From Bacillus sp. AFS015802 (lineage in GTDB: Bacteria > Bacillota > Bacilli > Bacillales > Bacillaceae_B): a stretch of DNA of 64,000 bases. Both the position numbers and the translations under genes were made by a program. The stretch covers positions 106,800 through 170,799 of the forward strand of contig NZ_NTUP01000066.1 in the NCBI RefSeq assembly GCF_002561455.1. Reading direction: 5' to 3'. Shown piece by piece: positions 52,284 through 61,084 of this stretch. Numbering within the stretch: position 1 is the stretch's first letter; every line of letters begins with the position of its first letter. The notes beneath the pieces were generated by a model that saw nothing but the letters and a program-made list of their open reading frames with translations, had not been told where the DNA came from and searched no databases.

Positions 52284-52454
52284 ATGTGCAGACTTGATGC
52301 TGAGAAAAGTCTGAACAAACAGAATATAGTCGATGATCCAGAGATGGGTCTGGAGGAGATGGATATGGAACTGGCACAAGGACAGGCGAATTTCATGTAT
52401 TGTGTAGAAAACATATATGCTCTAAACAAGATTTCCGAACAGGAGGAACGGTGA
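52284..52454 (+). CDS. small ORF before crtP
   Basis: 56 codons from ATG 52284 (or 31 from ATG 52359, which has GGAGGAG directly before it). It reads MCRLDAEKSLNKQNIVDDPE, then acidic MGLEEMDMELAQGQANF and ends LNKISEQEER, three bases before the crtP start. Composition looks protein-like, but I recognise no family; the minus strand is also open here. Confidence 0.35.
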   Translation: MCRLDAEKSLNKQNIVDDPEMGLEEMDMELAQGQANFMYCVENIYALNKISEQEER

Positions 52455-52457
52455 CCA

Positions 52458-53954
52458 TTGAAAAATAAAACGGTACTTATCATTGGAGGCGGACTCGGCG
52501 GGGTGTCGGCTGCCATTTCACTTGCACAGGCGGGGTACGATGTATCCTTATATGAAAAAAACGATCACATTGGAGGAAAGTTGAACCGGCTGGATCAAGA
52601 CGGCTTTGGCTTTGATCTTGGTCCGTCCATTTTGACGATGCCGCAGATTTTTGAGAAATTGTTTGCGGCCAGCGGAAAGTCCATGAAGGATTATGTCCCG
52701 ATTGAGAAGCTGGATCATCAATGGCGTTCCTTTTTCCCCGATGGAAATATCATAGACTTATATGAAGATGTGAACGACATGCGGGAGAAGAACAGGTCTC
52801 TCACTGAAAAGGACATTCGTGAATATCAGAAGCTGCTCGATTATTCGAAAACCCTCTATGATATGACGGATAAAACGTTATTTAAGCATGGTGTGGATTC
52901 GACGAGAGGGATGATGAAGCATACGGGCCTGTTCTCGGCCTTGAAGAACTTTGACCTGTTATCGACCGTACATAGATCCCTCGATAAGCGGATCAGCAAT
53001 GAGCAGTTTCGCGATATGCTCTCCTATTTTATCAAGTACGTCGGTTCGTCCCCTTACGATGCGCCGGCCGTGATGAATATGATGATCTACATGCAGCATG
53101 ACCAGGGCGTATGGTATGTTCCCGGCGGTTTACACAAGCTTGCGGACGGTCTCGTGAAACTGGCGGAAGAAGTGGGGGTTACCTTCCACCTTGGAAAGCC
53201 GATCGTCAAGCTTGAAAAGAAGGATGGCGAAATCACAGGAGCCGTTTTGGCAGACGGGACTAGACTTACGGCAGATTATTTTGTTTCCAATATGGAAGTC
53301 ATACCGGTTTACGAGCGCTTACTGGAGGAAGACAGCCATTATATTAAAAAATTAAAAAAGAAATTCGAACCGGCGAGTTCCGGTCTCGTCATGCATCTGG
53401 GCGTGAAGAAGAGCTATCCGCAGCTGCGCCATCATAATTTCTTTTTCGCCGAAAATATGAAGCAGCAAATGGAATCGATTTTCCACCGTCGTGAATTGCC
53501 TGAGGATCCGGTCATTTATCTCGTTAACGTCAATAAGACCGATCCGACACAGGCCCCTGAAGGACACGAAAACATCAAAGTCCTGCCTCATATCCCCTTC
53601 ATCCGGGATGAAAATCCGTATACTCAAGCCGACTATGAACAATTCGCTGAGCGGGTCCTGATCAAATTGGAGAAGATGGGTCTTGATGGCTTGCGTGACA
53701 ACATTGTCACCCGTGATATGTGGACGCCGGAAGATATCAGGCGCACGTATGGCTCCGACCGCGGTGCGATTTATGGGACCGTCTCAGACAAAAAGAAGAA
53801 TAAAGGGTTCAAGCATCCGAAGCAGAGTGAACGGTACGACAACCTTTATTTTGTCGGGGGAACAGTGAACCCCGGCGGCGGAATGCCGATGGTGACCTTG
53901 AGCGGCCAGCTTGTAGGCGAACAAATTGTGGAGAGGGATTCATCCCCTGCCTGA
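52458..53954 (+). CDS. crtP: carotenoid oxygenase/desaturase, CrtP (CrtNb)-like
   Basis: 498 residues of the phytoene-desaturase-like FAD family. The dinucleotide-binding motif LIIGGGLGGVSAAISLAQAG is at the N terminus, followed by EKNDHIGGKL and LGPSILTMP; the C-terminal FVGGTVNPGGGMPMV supplies the second FAD contact. Features such as HDQGVWYVPGGLH resemble the diapolycopene/diaponeurosporene oxygenases that oxidise the terminal methyl of C30 carotenoids. Start is TTG with CAGGAGG. A terminator separates it from crtO-crtN-crtQ. Assignment as CrtP, not CrtN, is by comparison with the second paralogue at 54623. Confidence 0.8.
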   Translation: MKNKTVLIIGGGLGGVSAAISLAQAGYDVSLYEKNDHIGGKLNRLDQDGFGFDLGPSILTMPQIFEKLFAASGKSMKDYVPIEKLDHQWRSFFPDGNIIDLYEDVNDMREKNRSLTEKDIREYQKLLDYSKTLYDMTDKTLFKHGVDSTRGMMKHTGLFSALKNFDLLSTVHRSLDKRISNEQFRDMLSYFIKYVGSSPYDAPAVMNMMIYMQHDQGVWYVPGGLHKLADGLVKLAEEVGVTFHLGKPIVKLEKKDGEITGAVLADGTRLTADYFVSNMEVIPVYERLLEEDSHYIKKLKKKFEPASSGLVMHLGVKKSYPQLRHHNFFFAENMKQQMESIFHRRELPEDPVIYLVNVNKTDPTQAPEGHENIKVLPHIPFIRDENPYTQADYEQFAERVLIKLEKMGLDGLRDNIVTRDMWTPEDIRRTYGSDRGAIYGTVSDKKKNKGFKHPKQSERYDNLYFVGGTVNPGGGMPMVTLSGQLVGEQIVERDSSPA

Positions 53955-53963
53955 AGATGATCG

Positions 53964-53999
53964 AGCCTTTCTGGAGACATGACCGGAAAGGCTGGTTTT
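53964..53999 (+). terminator. terminator after crtP
   Basis: AGCCTTTCTGG (53964-53974) pairs with CCGGAAAGGCT (53983-53993) with one mismatch, then GGTTTTCTTC. Confidence 0.7.
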
Positions 54000-54104
54000 C
54001 TTCGATTAAAGAACGTATTACTACGTTCATGTTCAAAAGCATTGAAAACGTTAAGAAAGTGGCTATTTTAAACCATTGTACCTTTTAAAATAAGGAGTTA
54101 TGTC

Positions 54105-54605
54105 ATGATCGTATCACTGCCTGTCCATTGGATCATTATCATTGATGTGCTTGCCTGGACGTTCTTTCATCTCGCCATTTCGGCCGTTTGCTTGAAACTG
54201 CCTTTGAGCTGGTTTCTGAAAGACCATTTCTGGTTTCGGACTTTCCCTTTTGAACGATCCGGAGAATTATGGCAGCGTCTATTCCGGGTGAAAGCGTGGA
54301 AGGGGCTCATTCTGGATGGCACGATTTTTTTGAAAAAGGGATACAGCAAAAAAGGGTTGCATGGCACGAAGGAGAGGGACTTGATGGTCTTTGCGGCAGA
54401 AACGAAACGCGCGGAGTTCACCCACTTGCTCTCCATTCTCCCTGCTCCGCTGTTCTTCATATGGAATCCAGCTTGGGCAGGATGGGTGATGATCCTGTAT
54501 GCCCTTGTCTTCAACCTTCCGATTATCGTGGTTCAACGGTACAATCGGGGGCGCATATCGGCCATCACGTCAGGACTTGGCAGGAAATCAAGCAGACAAT
54601 TGTAA
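54105..54605 (+). CDS. crtO: glycosyl-4,4'-diaponeurosporenoate acyltransferase, CrtO-like
   Basis: A 166-residue membrane protein like Staphylococcus CrtO: hydrophobic N terminus (IIIDVLAWTFFHLAISAVCL), FRTFPFERSGELWQRLFRVK, then GYSKKGLHGTKERDLMVFAAETKRAEFTHL and C-terminal membrane segments (LFFIWNPAWAGWVMILYAL) with the NLPIIVVQRYNRGRI end (written here in parts). It esterifies the sugar of glycosylated diaponeurosporenoate with a fatty acid. AAGGAG precedes ATG. It is 17 bases before crtN. Confidence 0.85.
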   Translation: MIVSLPVHWIIIIDVLAWTFFHLAISAVCLKLPLSWFLKDHFWFRTFPFERSGELWQRLFRVKAWKGLILDGTIFLKKGYSKKGLHGTKERDLMVFAAETKRAEFTHLLSILPAPLFFIWNPAWAGWVMILYALVFNLPIIVVQRYNRGRISAITSGLGRKSSRQL

Positions 54606-54622
54606 GGAAATGAGGGAATGTA

Positions 54623-56176
54623 ATGAGTAAGAAGGTTATTGTCATTGGGGCAGGTGTTGCAGGACTTGCCAGTGCCATAAGACTTCAGCACGCGGGGTAC
54701 CAGGTGGAGTTGTTTGAAAAAGAAACCACCCCCGGGGGCAAAATGAATCGAATTGAACTGGATGGCTACACATTTGATCTGGGTCCCAGCATCGTCATGA
54801 TGCCGGAACTGTATCGGGAAGTGTTCGAATTATGCGGCCGTGATCCGGATGATTATATTCCGATGGAAAAACTGGATCCGATTTACCGGGCTTACTTCAC
54901 AGATATTCCCGACCAGCCGTTTGATATCTCGACAGACCTGATCCAAATGACCAAGACCATCGAATCCCTCAGCGAAGAGGATACGGAAGGATTTTTTCAA
55001 TACCTGCATGAAATTTATAAACGGTATGTCATCGCGAAGCATCACATTCTTCAAAGACCTTTCCGCAAACGAACTGATTTCTATAATTTCCCCCTGTTAA
55101 AGAAAGTGCTGCAAATGAAACCGTATGACACGGCAGACACATTTATGGGGAGATTCATCAAGAATGAGCGGCTGAAGCAGTTAATCAGCTTTCAAACGTT
55201 GTACATAGGCATTTCCCCTCTGAAAAGTCCATCTTTCTATACGATGATCCCGATGATTCAATTTTTATATGGCGTATGGTTCATCAAAGGCGGTATGTAT
55301 ACGATGGCTTTAGGGATGGAGAGGCTCTTCAAGGAACTTGGAGGAACCGTTCACTATGGAAAGGCTGTAGAGGAAATATCTATTCAAAACCGCAAGGCGG
55401 ACGGGATTATCGTGGACGGAAAGAAAATATCTGCGGACTACGTGGTTTGTAACGCAGATTTCCCTTATGCCATGAAGCACCTGGTGAAGGACAAGGCTTC
55501 TAAAGGGAGATTTACGGATAAAAAGATCGACAGCATGAACTACTCCTGTTCGTGTTTTCTGATGTATCTGGGGATGAACAGGAAGTATGAAGAAGTCGAT
55601 CATGTACATACGTTCATTTTTAACGAAAAGCTCAATCAGAACCTGGAGGATATTTTTGACGGGAAGAAACTGACGAATGCTTCCTTTTATGTGTACATCG
55701 CTTCAAAGAAGGATCCATCCCTTGCACCTGAGGGGAAGGACGGTCTGTACATTCTGATGCCTGTCTCAAATATCGCAACAGCCGATTATAAATGGGACGA
55801 GGAAACCATTTCCTATTACCGAAACTATATTTTAAATGAATTAAAGAATATCCCAGGCTTTGAAAACATTGAAGAGGAGATTGTCACGGAAACGTATACG
55901 ACACCAATGGATTTCGAGTCGAAATTCAATGCCTATCGCGGGGCCACATTCGGCTTGCAGCCAACATTGGATCAAAGCAACCACAAACGTCCGCAAAGCA
56001 AGGCCAGCCATTGTGAGAATCTGTATTTCACCGGAAGCAGTACACATCCCGGTGCAGGTGTCCCGATCGTGCTGTTATCAGCCAGGATCACCGCACAGGA
56101 ACTGATCCAGGATGATACAGGCCATCTGTACGATTATTCAACTAACATCAAGGCTGGAAGGGGATTGTCACAATAG
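54623..56176 (+). CDS. crtN: dehydrosqualene desaturase, CrtN-like
   Basis: 517 residues. FAD motif VIVIGAGVAGLASAIRLQHA, then EKETTPGGKM, FDLGPSIVMMP and C-terminal YFTGSSTHPGAGVPIVLLSA, the usual closing FAD motif of CrtI/CrtN desaturases. It converts 4,4'-diapophytoene into diaponeurosporene/diapolycopene. Lies between crtO and crtQ in one operon. The substrate-forming enzyme CrtM is not in this window. Confidence 0.85.
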   Translation: MSKKVIVIGAGVAGLASAIRLQHAGYQVELFEKETTPGGKMNRIELDGYTFDLGPSIVMMPELYREVFELCGRDPDDYIPMEKLDPIYRAYFTDIPDQPFDISTDLIQMTKTIESLSEEDTEGFFQYLHEIYKRYVIAKHHILQRPFRKRTDFYNFPLLKKVLQMKPYDTADTFMGRFIKNERLKQLISFQTLYIGISPLKSPSFYTMIPMIQFLYGVWFIKGGMYTMALGMERLFKELGGTVHYGKAVEEISIQNRKADGIIVDGKKISADYVVCNADFPYAMKHLVKDKASKGRFTDKKIDSMNYSCSCFLMYLGMNRKYEEVDHVHTFIFNEKLNQNLEDIFDGKKLTNASFYVYIASKKDPSLAPEGKDGLYILMPVSNIATADYKWDEETISYYRNYILNELKNIPGFENIEEEIVTETYTTPMDFESKFNAYRGATFGLQPTLDQSNHKRPQSKASHCENLYFTGSSTHPGAGVPIVLLSARITAQELIQDDTGHLYDYSTNIKAGRGLSQ

Positions 56177-56208
56177 TGACGTCACCCGCAGAGGAAGGAG
56201 GCAGTTAA

Positions 56209-57315
56209 ATGACAGCTTCAGAAGTGATCAATCTCGTCCTCGGTTTCGTGGGGATTATTATTGCCATCCTCCTGTTTTGGTCCTTGCCGGTCCCTCGTTT
56301 CAAATCCAAGAATACGGAGGGCTTGCCGTTCCTGTCCATCATTATCCCTGCGAGAAATGAAGAAGCCAGGATCACCCCGTTATTGCAGTCGCTGCAGGAG
56401 CAGCGATACAAGGGGTTTGAGGTTCTGTTGGTGGATGACGATTCATCGGATCGGACCGCGGCCATTGCAGAAAGCTACGGTGCGAAGGTCCTTCAGAATA
56501 ACGGGGCGGGAAAATCATCTGCCTGCTGGCGCGGTGCCAATGAGGCCAAAGGAGCCTGGCTGCTGTTCCTCGATGCCGATACCCGATTCACCAGTGTGGA
56601 TGGATTACGTAATCTTCTCCATTACTATCAGGGAAAAGGAGCAAGGGGAATCCTCGCCTTGCAGCCCTATCATACAGTCGAGCGTGTGTATGAGCATCTC
56701 TCCATTGTCTTTAACATCATCGTCGTGGTGGGCATGAATCTATTCACCCTCTGGGGATCACGCTTCAAAGCCGCCGGTTCGTTCGGTCCATGTATTCTAT
56801 GTAATCGAGACGATTACTTCTTATCCGGAGGGCATGAGAAAATCGAGGGGGCCATCATGGATGACCTGGCACTGGGAGAGGCCTTTCTTGATCAGAACCT
56901 TCCCGTTCGCTGTCTTGGCGGCAGAGGGATCATTTCGTTCCGCATGTATCCGGAAGGGTTCGGAAGCCTGATCGAAGGCTGGTGCAAAAGCTTTGCCGTT
57001 GGTTCCAAGTCCACTCATCCCGTGGTCATGTTGATGGTCATCCTCTGGATTACGGGCAGTTTAACCACTGCGTTTCAATTGATCTTCTCGATTATGGATG
57101 AAAGAACTACCGCCATGATCCTCAATGGGGTATTGTATATCCTCTATTCCATTCAAACAGCATGGTTTGCCCGCAGGGTCGGGAATTTCAGATGGGTGTA
57201 TTTCCCTTTTTACCCGCTTTTCTTTTTATTCTTCGCAGGGATTTTCCTATATTCGTTCATCCGAGTGAATGTTTTTCATTCTGTGAAATGGAAGGGGCGG
57301 AAGATAAAGGTGTGA
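56209..57315 (+). CDS. crtQ: 4,4'-diaponeurosporenoate glycosyltransferase, CrtQ-like (GT2)
   Basis: 368 residues. N-terminal membrane segment (IINLVLGFVGIIIAILLFW region), GT2 core LPFLSIIIPARNEEARITPL, EVLLVDDDSSDRTA, DXD-type LFLDADTRFTS, and C-terminal membrane helices (LMVILWITGSLTTAFQLIF; FYPLFFLFFAGIFLYSF). It transfers glucose to diaponeurosporenoate. AAGGAGG precedes ATG. The gene ends the crtO-crtN-crtQ unit before a strong terminator. Confidence 0.85.
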   Translation: MTASEVINLVLGFVGIIIAILLFWSLPVPRFKSKNTEGLPFLSIIIPARNEEARITPLLQSLQEQRYKGFEVLLVDDDSSDRTAAIAESYGAKVLQNNGAGKSSACWRGANEAKGAWLLFLDADTRFTSVDGLRNLLHYYQGKGARGILALQPYHTVERVYEHLSIVFNIIVVVGMNLFTLWGSRFKAAGSFGPCILCNRDDYFLSGGHEKIEGAIMDDLALGEAFLDQNLPVRCLGGRGIISFRMYPEGFGSLIEGWCKSFAVGSKSTHPVVMLMVILWITGSLTTAFQLIFSIMDERTTAMILNGVLYILYSIQTAWFARRVGNFRWVYFPFYPLFFLFFAGIFLYSFIRVNVFHSVKWKGRKIKV

Positions 57316-57355
57316 AGGGGTACTTTTTGAGAGTTTTAAAGGTAAAGAGTCGTGG

Positions 57356-57395
57356 AAAAAAGGTGCCTGACCTCAGTAGGTCAGACACCTTTTTT
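57356..57395 (+). terminator. terminator after crtQ
   Basis: AAAAAGGTGCCTGACC pairs with GGTCAGACACCTTTTTT with one C/A mismatch, ending in a U-run. Confidence 0.85.
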
Positions 57396-57515
57396 GGGTT
57401 TATGATGGAATGGTCTACGAAAAGAAAAATCGAAGAATGAAGTGTGGATCATGGTGAGAGGAAACGAGGAGTGGGTATAAGATAATCGTCATCACTTTGT
57501 ATAGAATAATGCCGA

Positions 57516-57860
57516 TTACCTTTCAGCTCGATTCTCAAGAGTGAACACCCGTTTATCAATATCAGTGATTCTCGTGTTCAGGTAATGAAAGTCTGTTTCA
57601 GAACGTTGGCTGCCTGCTTTTAACAAAGCAATGACATCTTTTGTTTGTGATGTTTCTATTCTATTGACCGTTTCTTTTACCTCTTTCAAATCATTTCCGA
57701 ATTCCTTTAGTTTACCATCGAACTCTTTCATATTACTGTCTAATTCCTTCAGTTTACCTTCGAACCCCTTCAGTTTACCGTCGAACGCCTTCATATTACT
57801 GTCTAATTCCTTAATGTTCTGTTGAATATCGGATAACAAGTTCACGATTTGTTTCTCCAT
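57516..57860 (-). CDS. coiled-coil protein with internal repeats
   Basis: The true start is ATG 57860, with AAGGAGGTGAG upstream; 114 residues starting MEKQIVNLLSDIQQNIKELD. Near-identical units LDSNMKAFDGKLKGFEGKLK and LDSNMKEFDGKLKEF repeat in tandem, making a long amphipathic coiled coil, then VNRIETSQTKDVIALLKAG and a C-terminal FTLENRAER. Function unknown; such proteins are common in Bacillus, and the repeat suggests recent internal duplication. Confidence 0.7.
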   Translation of the reverse strand: MEKQIVNLLSDIQQNIKELDSNMKAFDGKLKGFEGKLKELDSNMKEFDGKLKEFGNDLKEVKETVNRIETSQTKDVIALLKAGSQRSETDFHYLNTRITDIDKRVFTLENRAER

Positions 57861-58013
57861 TTTTCTCACCTCCTTCCTACTATTATAGTGGGAATGGATC
57901 GTTGATACCACTCTGTAGTGTGAACGGGGATGGTGGGGGACAGGTGCCTGAGTCCAGATACCTTTGATTATGTTTTCGCCCAATTTGAATGATTAGCTAA
58001 TAAGGTAGAATTG

Positions 58014-58046
58014 AGCTTCACTCCAAGTTTGGGAGTGGGCTTTTTT
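58014..58046 (+). terminator. hairpin with U-run in the gap 57861-58329
   Basis: GCttCACTCC pairs with GGAGTGgGC, then CTTTTTTG. No + strand gene precedes it directly, so it may be a remnant. A separate strong hairpin follows at 58074-58125. Confidence 0.55.
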
Positions 58047-58073
58047 GTAGTTATTAATTTGAAGTATGCTTGA

Positions 58074-58125
58074 GGAGGGGATTCTCCTGCTTCATCTCGC
58101 TCAAAAAGAAGCAGGAGAACCCTCC
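58074..58125. other. strong non-terminator stem-loop
   Basis: GGAGGGGATTCTCCTGCTTC (58074-58093) pairs with GAAGCAGGAGAACCCTCC (58108-58125) apart from a 2-base bulge; there is no U-run on either side. It could be a structured RNA or a short mobile repeat. Nothing else is seen before 58330. Confidence 0.45.
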
Positions 58126-58329
58126 CTATGCTTCATGATACATAGTGAGATGGGATTGTTTTTTCATATATTGGTAGATTGGAATGTCATTCCTATTCCC
58201 CATAAGCAATCTATGTAACAAATGGAGATTACTAGAATGAAACCTGATTATATAGTAAACATTTTACAAATGGGTGAGACCATGAGTAAGCTTATGATAA
58301 AGGTATCTTTTAAGATGGAGGGAAAATAG

Positions 58330-59400
58330 ATGTGGAATCAAAATCGTTTAACGACACTGCTTACGATCAAGTATCCCATTATCCAAGCTCCGATGGCTGG
58401 AGGACCTACGACGCCGGAATTGGTATCGGCGGTTTCTAATTGTGGAGGTCTTGGTATGGTTGGTGCGGGTTATCTGAGTGTGGAACAGTTGAAGAGTCAA
58501 ATCCGCCTGATCAAGGAGCGTACCCGTTCTCCTTTCGGGGTTAACTTATTTGTGGTGGAACCTCCCGTGGTAACGGAACAGGCTATAGAGGAGAGCTTCG
58601 AGGAGCTTCGGTATTTCCGTGACAAGCTGGACATGTCTGATGATCTTCCACCCATGGAGGATTCTTCGCCATTGGAAGAGTACATACACATCATCGCCGA
58701 GGAAGAGGTACCGGTTTGTTCCTTTACGTTTGGAATCCCTCCGAAGCCGCTCATATCTTATTTGAAAGAGAGGGGAATCGTGGTCATCGGGACCGCCACT
58801 TCTGTCAGGGAAGCCATCGCTGTAGAAGAAGCAGGAATGGATGCGGTAGTGGTTCAAGGAAGTGAAGCTGGCGGACACCGAGGCACCTTTTTATCATCAG
58901 AGGGAGAGGGGATGGTGGGAACGATGGCTCTCGTTCCACAAGTGGTGGATCATGTGACCATCCCTGTCATCGCATCAGGAGGGATCATGGACGGACGCGG
59001 TTGTGCCGCAGCTTATATGCTCGGGGCCGAAGCCTCTCAATTGGGTACCGTCTTTCTGACCACTCATGAAAGCGGTGCTCCGGATCCCCACAAAAAAGCG
59101 ATACTCGAAGCGACGGAAGTGGACACGGTCATCACCAACGCATTCTCTGGAAAACATGCCAGGGGAATCCGCAACACGTTCACCCACAGGATGAAAGACA
59201 AGCAACATCACATCGCACCGTATCCGATTCAGAATCGGTTAACCAAATTGATCCGAAAAGAAGCCGCTAAAAGAGGGGAAGCTCAATTTATGTCGTTGTG
59301 GGCAGGTCAGGGAACCCGTCTCAATCAGGTTATCCGTGTTAGGGAACTTATGGGGGGAATTGTAGAGGATATGGGGAAACGGTTGAATGGGGTAAAGTAG
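58330..59400 (+). CDS. nitronate monooxygenase (2-nitropropane dioxygenase family)
   Basis: 356 residues, FMN TIM-barrel of the NMO type: YPIIQAPMAGGPTTPELVSA at the N terminus, GVNLFVVEPP, VVQGSEAGGHRGTF with the conserved QG-x-EAGGH and IPVIASGGIMDGRG. It oxidises nitronates such as propionate-3-nitronate. AGGGAAAATAG before ATG is a modest ribosome site (GGAGGGAAA). Standing alone; typical housekeeping gene in Bacillaceae. Confidence 0.9.
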   Translation: MWNQNRLTTLLTIKYPIIQAPMAGGPTTPELVSAVSNCGGLGMVGAGYLSVEQLKSQIRLIKERTRSPFGVNLFVVEPPVVTEQAIEESFEELRYFRDKLDMSDDLPPMEDSSPLEEYIHIIAEEEVPVCSFTFGIPPKPLISYLKERGIVVIGTATSVREAIAVEEAGMDAVVVQGSEAGGHRGTFLSSEGEGMVGTMALVPQVVDHVTIPVIASGGIMDGRGCAAAYMLGAEASQLGTVFLTTHESGAPDPHKKAILEATEVDTVITNAFSGKHARGIRNTFTHRMKDKQHHIAPYPIQNRLTKLIRKEAAKRGEAQFMSLWAGQGTRLNQVIRVRELMGGIVEDMGKRLNGVK

Positions 59401-59493
59401 ACGGAGACGGTTAACCTAGACGAGGTTATGAACATTTAATCAAGTGATATAGAGGATGTGAGAGTTATATTGTCAGCAGAAAGCGGGAAGACA

Positions 59494-60309
59494 ATGAACC
59501 AAGAAAGCATCAGCAACATAAATCAGATAGGCTGGAATCAGGCTGCCTATCAAGCCTGGGTCAACCGGCATGGGACCCCTGGGGAATACGCTCAGGTTTT
59601 AAAGGCTGCCCCGGAAAAGCCAGTCTCTCATTATCTACATTATATGAGGGATGTAAAGGGGAAGAAGATAATCAACCTGCTGGGTTCGAAGGGGAATAAA
59701 GCTGTGTCACTTGCGTTGTTGGGGGCGGATGTCACGGTAGTCGATCTCTCTGACGGAAATAAACAATACGCCACCGAACTGGCTGAAGCAGCAGGTGTAC
59801 ATATTCATTATTTGGTTTCGGATGTATTAAAGATCCCGGCTGAGGAACAGCTGACGGATTATGATATAGTCCTTTTGGAAGTGGGTGTATTGCATTATTT
59901 CACAGACCTGAACCCCCTATTCGAATTGGTGCATGCACTATTGAAGCCTGGAGGCAGGTTTATTTTAAGAGACTATCATCCTATGGTATCCAAACTGTTC
60001 AGTGTGAAAGGCGAGCAAATGGCTGCCAGCGGGAACTATTTTGATGACGGCTTGAAAGAAGTGGAAGTGGCGTACAGCTTCCTGCTTCCTGAGGAGGAAC
60101 GTGTGAAGCTGAAGAAGAATATGATTCGCAGATGGACATTAGGTGAGGTTGTCTCAGCCGTTATTCGATCAGGGTTACACCTGGAGAGTCTGGAAGAAGA
60201 AGCGGGGATCAGGTGGGCATTTCCTAAGGATTCTCCTGAAGGGATCGAGAACCGGATTCCCGGGTTGTTTACAGTTTCAGCGAAAAAAACTCTGGGGGTG
60301 CCAAAATGA
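59494..60309 (+). CDS. SAM-dependent methyltransferase
   Basis: The frame opens at 59458; ATG 59494 gives 271 residues starting MNQESISNINQIGWNQAAYQ, which matches the usual N terminus of this group. SAM motif I is KKIINLLGSKGNKAVSLALL, motif II VTVVDLSDGNKQYA, and VLHYFTDLNPLF follows. The ribosome site is poor, and TTG 59470 is an alternative. It overlaps the HAD gene by four bases. Confidence 0.8.
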   Translation: MNQESISNINQIGWNQAAYQAWVNRHGTPGEYAQVLKAAPEKPVSHYLHYMRDVKGKKIINLLGSKGNKAVSLALLGADVTVVDLSDGNKQYATELAEAAGVHIHYLVSDVLKIPAEEQLTDYDIVLLEVGVLHYFTDLNPLFELVHALLKPGGRFILRDYHPMVSKLFSVKGEQMAASGNYFDDGLKEVEVAYSFLLPEEERVKLKKNMIRRWTLGEVVSAVIRSGLHLESLEEEAGIRWAFPKDSPEGIENRIPGLFTVSAKKTLGVPK

Positions 60310-60878
60310 AAGCTGTATTTCTAGACCGTGATGGAACCATAGGAGGGACCGGGGGCGGGATGCATCCATTCGAGTTTTCGATGTATGATTTTGCTCCGGG
60401 TGCTATTAGGTCACTCAACGAATTGGGGATAAAGGTCTTTCTGTTCACCAATCAAACGAGGGTGGGCAGAGGTTATTTTACAGAGGAGGAATTAGTAAAG
60501 GGATTCCAGTCGATGAAAGACGAATTGAAGGAGCAGTCGGCTTTCATCGATGATGTCTTTTATTGTCCTCATCACCCTGCTGATGGCTGTGAATGTCAGA
60601 AGCCTAAAATCGGATTATTACTCAGGGCTAAAGAAAAGTATAATCTTAGACTTGAAGAATGCTATGTTGTAGGCGATACAGGGAGTTCGGATATGGCAGC
60701 AGCACACCTTGCCGGGACCAAAAAAGTGCTTGTGAAAACAGGGTGGGGCGAGAGCTCACTTACTACATACAGGGAGAGCTGGGCAGGAATAGAACCGGAT
60801 TTCATTGCACAGGATTTGAGGGATGCGGCGGATTGGATAGGTAAGGACCTGCTGGAGGTAAGTGGAGAGGAGAAGTAG
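60306..60878 (+). CDS. HAD-IIIA phosphatase, GmhB-like
   Basis: 190 residues: VFLDRDGTIGG (DxDGT nucleophile), FLFTNQTRVGRGYF, zinc-binding CPHHPADGCECQKP and late YVVGDTGSSDMAAA. Closely follows the histidinol-phosphatase/heptose bisphosphatase GmhB layout; the real substrate is uncertain since heptose is rare in Bacilli. Overlaps the methyltransferase (ATGA). Confidence 0.85.
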   Translation: MKAVFLDRDGTIGGTGGGMHPFEFSMYDFAPGAIRSLNELGIKVFLFTNQTRVGRGYFTEEELVKGFQSMKDELKEQSAFIDDVFYCPHHPADGCECQKPKIGLLLRAKEKYNLRLEECYVVGDTGSSDMAAAHLAGTKKVLVKTGWGESSLTTYRESWAGIEPDFIAQDLRDAADWIGKDLLEVSGEEK

Positions 60879-60991
60879 ATTGGGGACGGATCCCAATCTC
60901 CCCCATAAAAAGAACCATGGTACGCTTCCCCCATAATCTTCAAAAAACCTGCTATAATAATCCCATTGAAGTGTATCATCTATGTCAGTAA

Positions 60992-61053
60992 GCCGCAGTG
61001 AAGGGTACCTTGGCCCGATTTTGAAAAACGGTCGTGGTACCAGTCCCTGTGGC
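60992..61053 (+). ncRNA. candidate structured 5' leader upstream of the ElaA-like gene
   Basis: GCCGCAG (60992-60998) pairs with CTGTGGC (61047-61053) and inside it GGTACC (61004-61009) pairs with GGTACC (61036-61041), with a GGCCCGATTTTG/CGGTCG inner region. A TATAAT box at 60953-60958 would start transcription just before it. No known riboswitch motif is recognised. Confidence 0.35.
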
Positions 61054-61084
61054 TCTTTAAATAGTAAAAGAGGTGTCCTATATC

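Noticed and set aside
53352..56737. Many overlapping ORFs in the carotenoid genes
   Set aside because: They are shadows of crtP, crtO, crtN and crtQ in other frames.
60992..61053. T-box or SRP RNA
   Set aside because: Neither the T-box specifier/antiterminator bulge nor the SRP GGAAG core is present.
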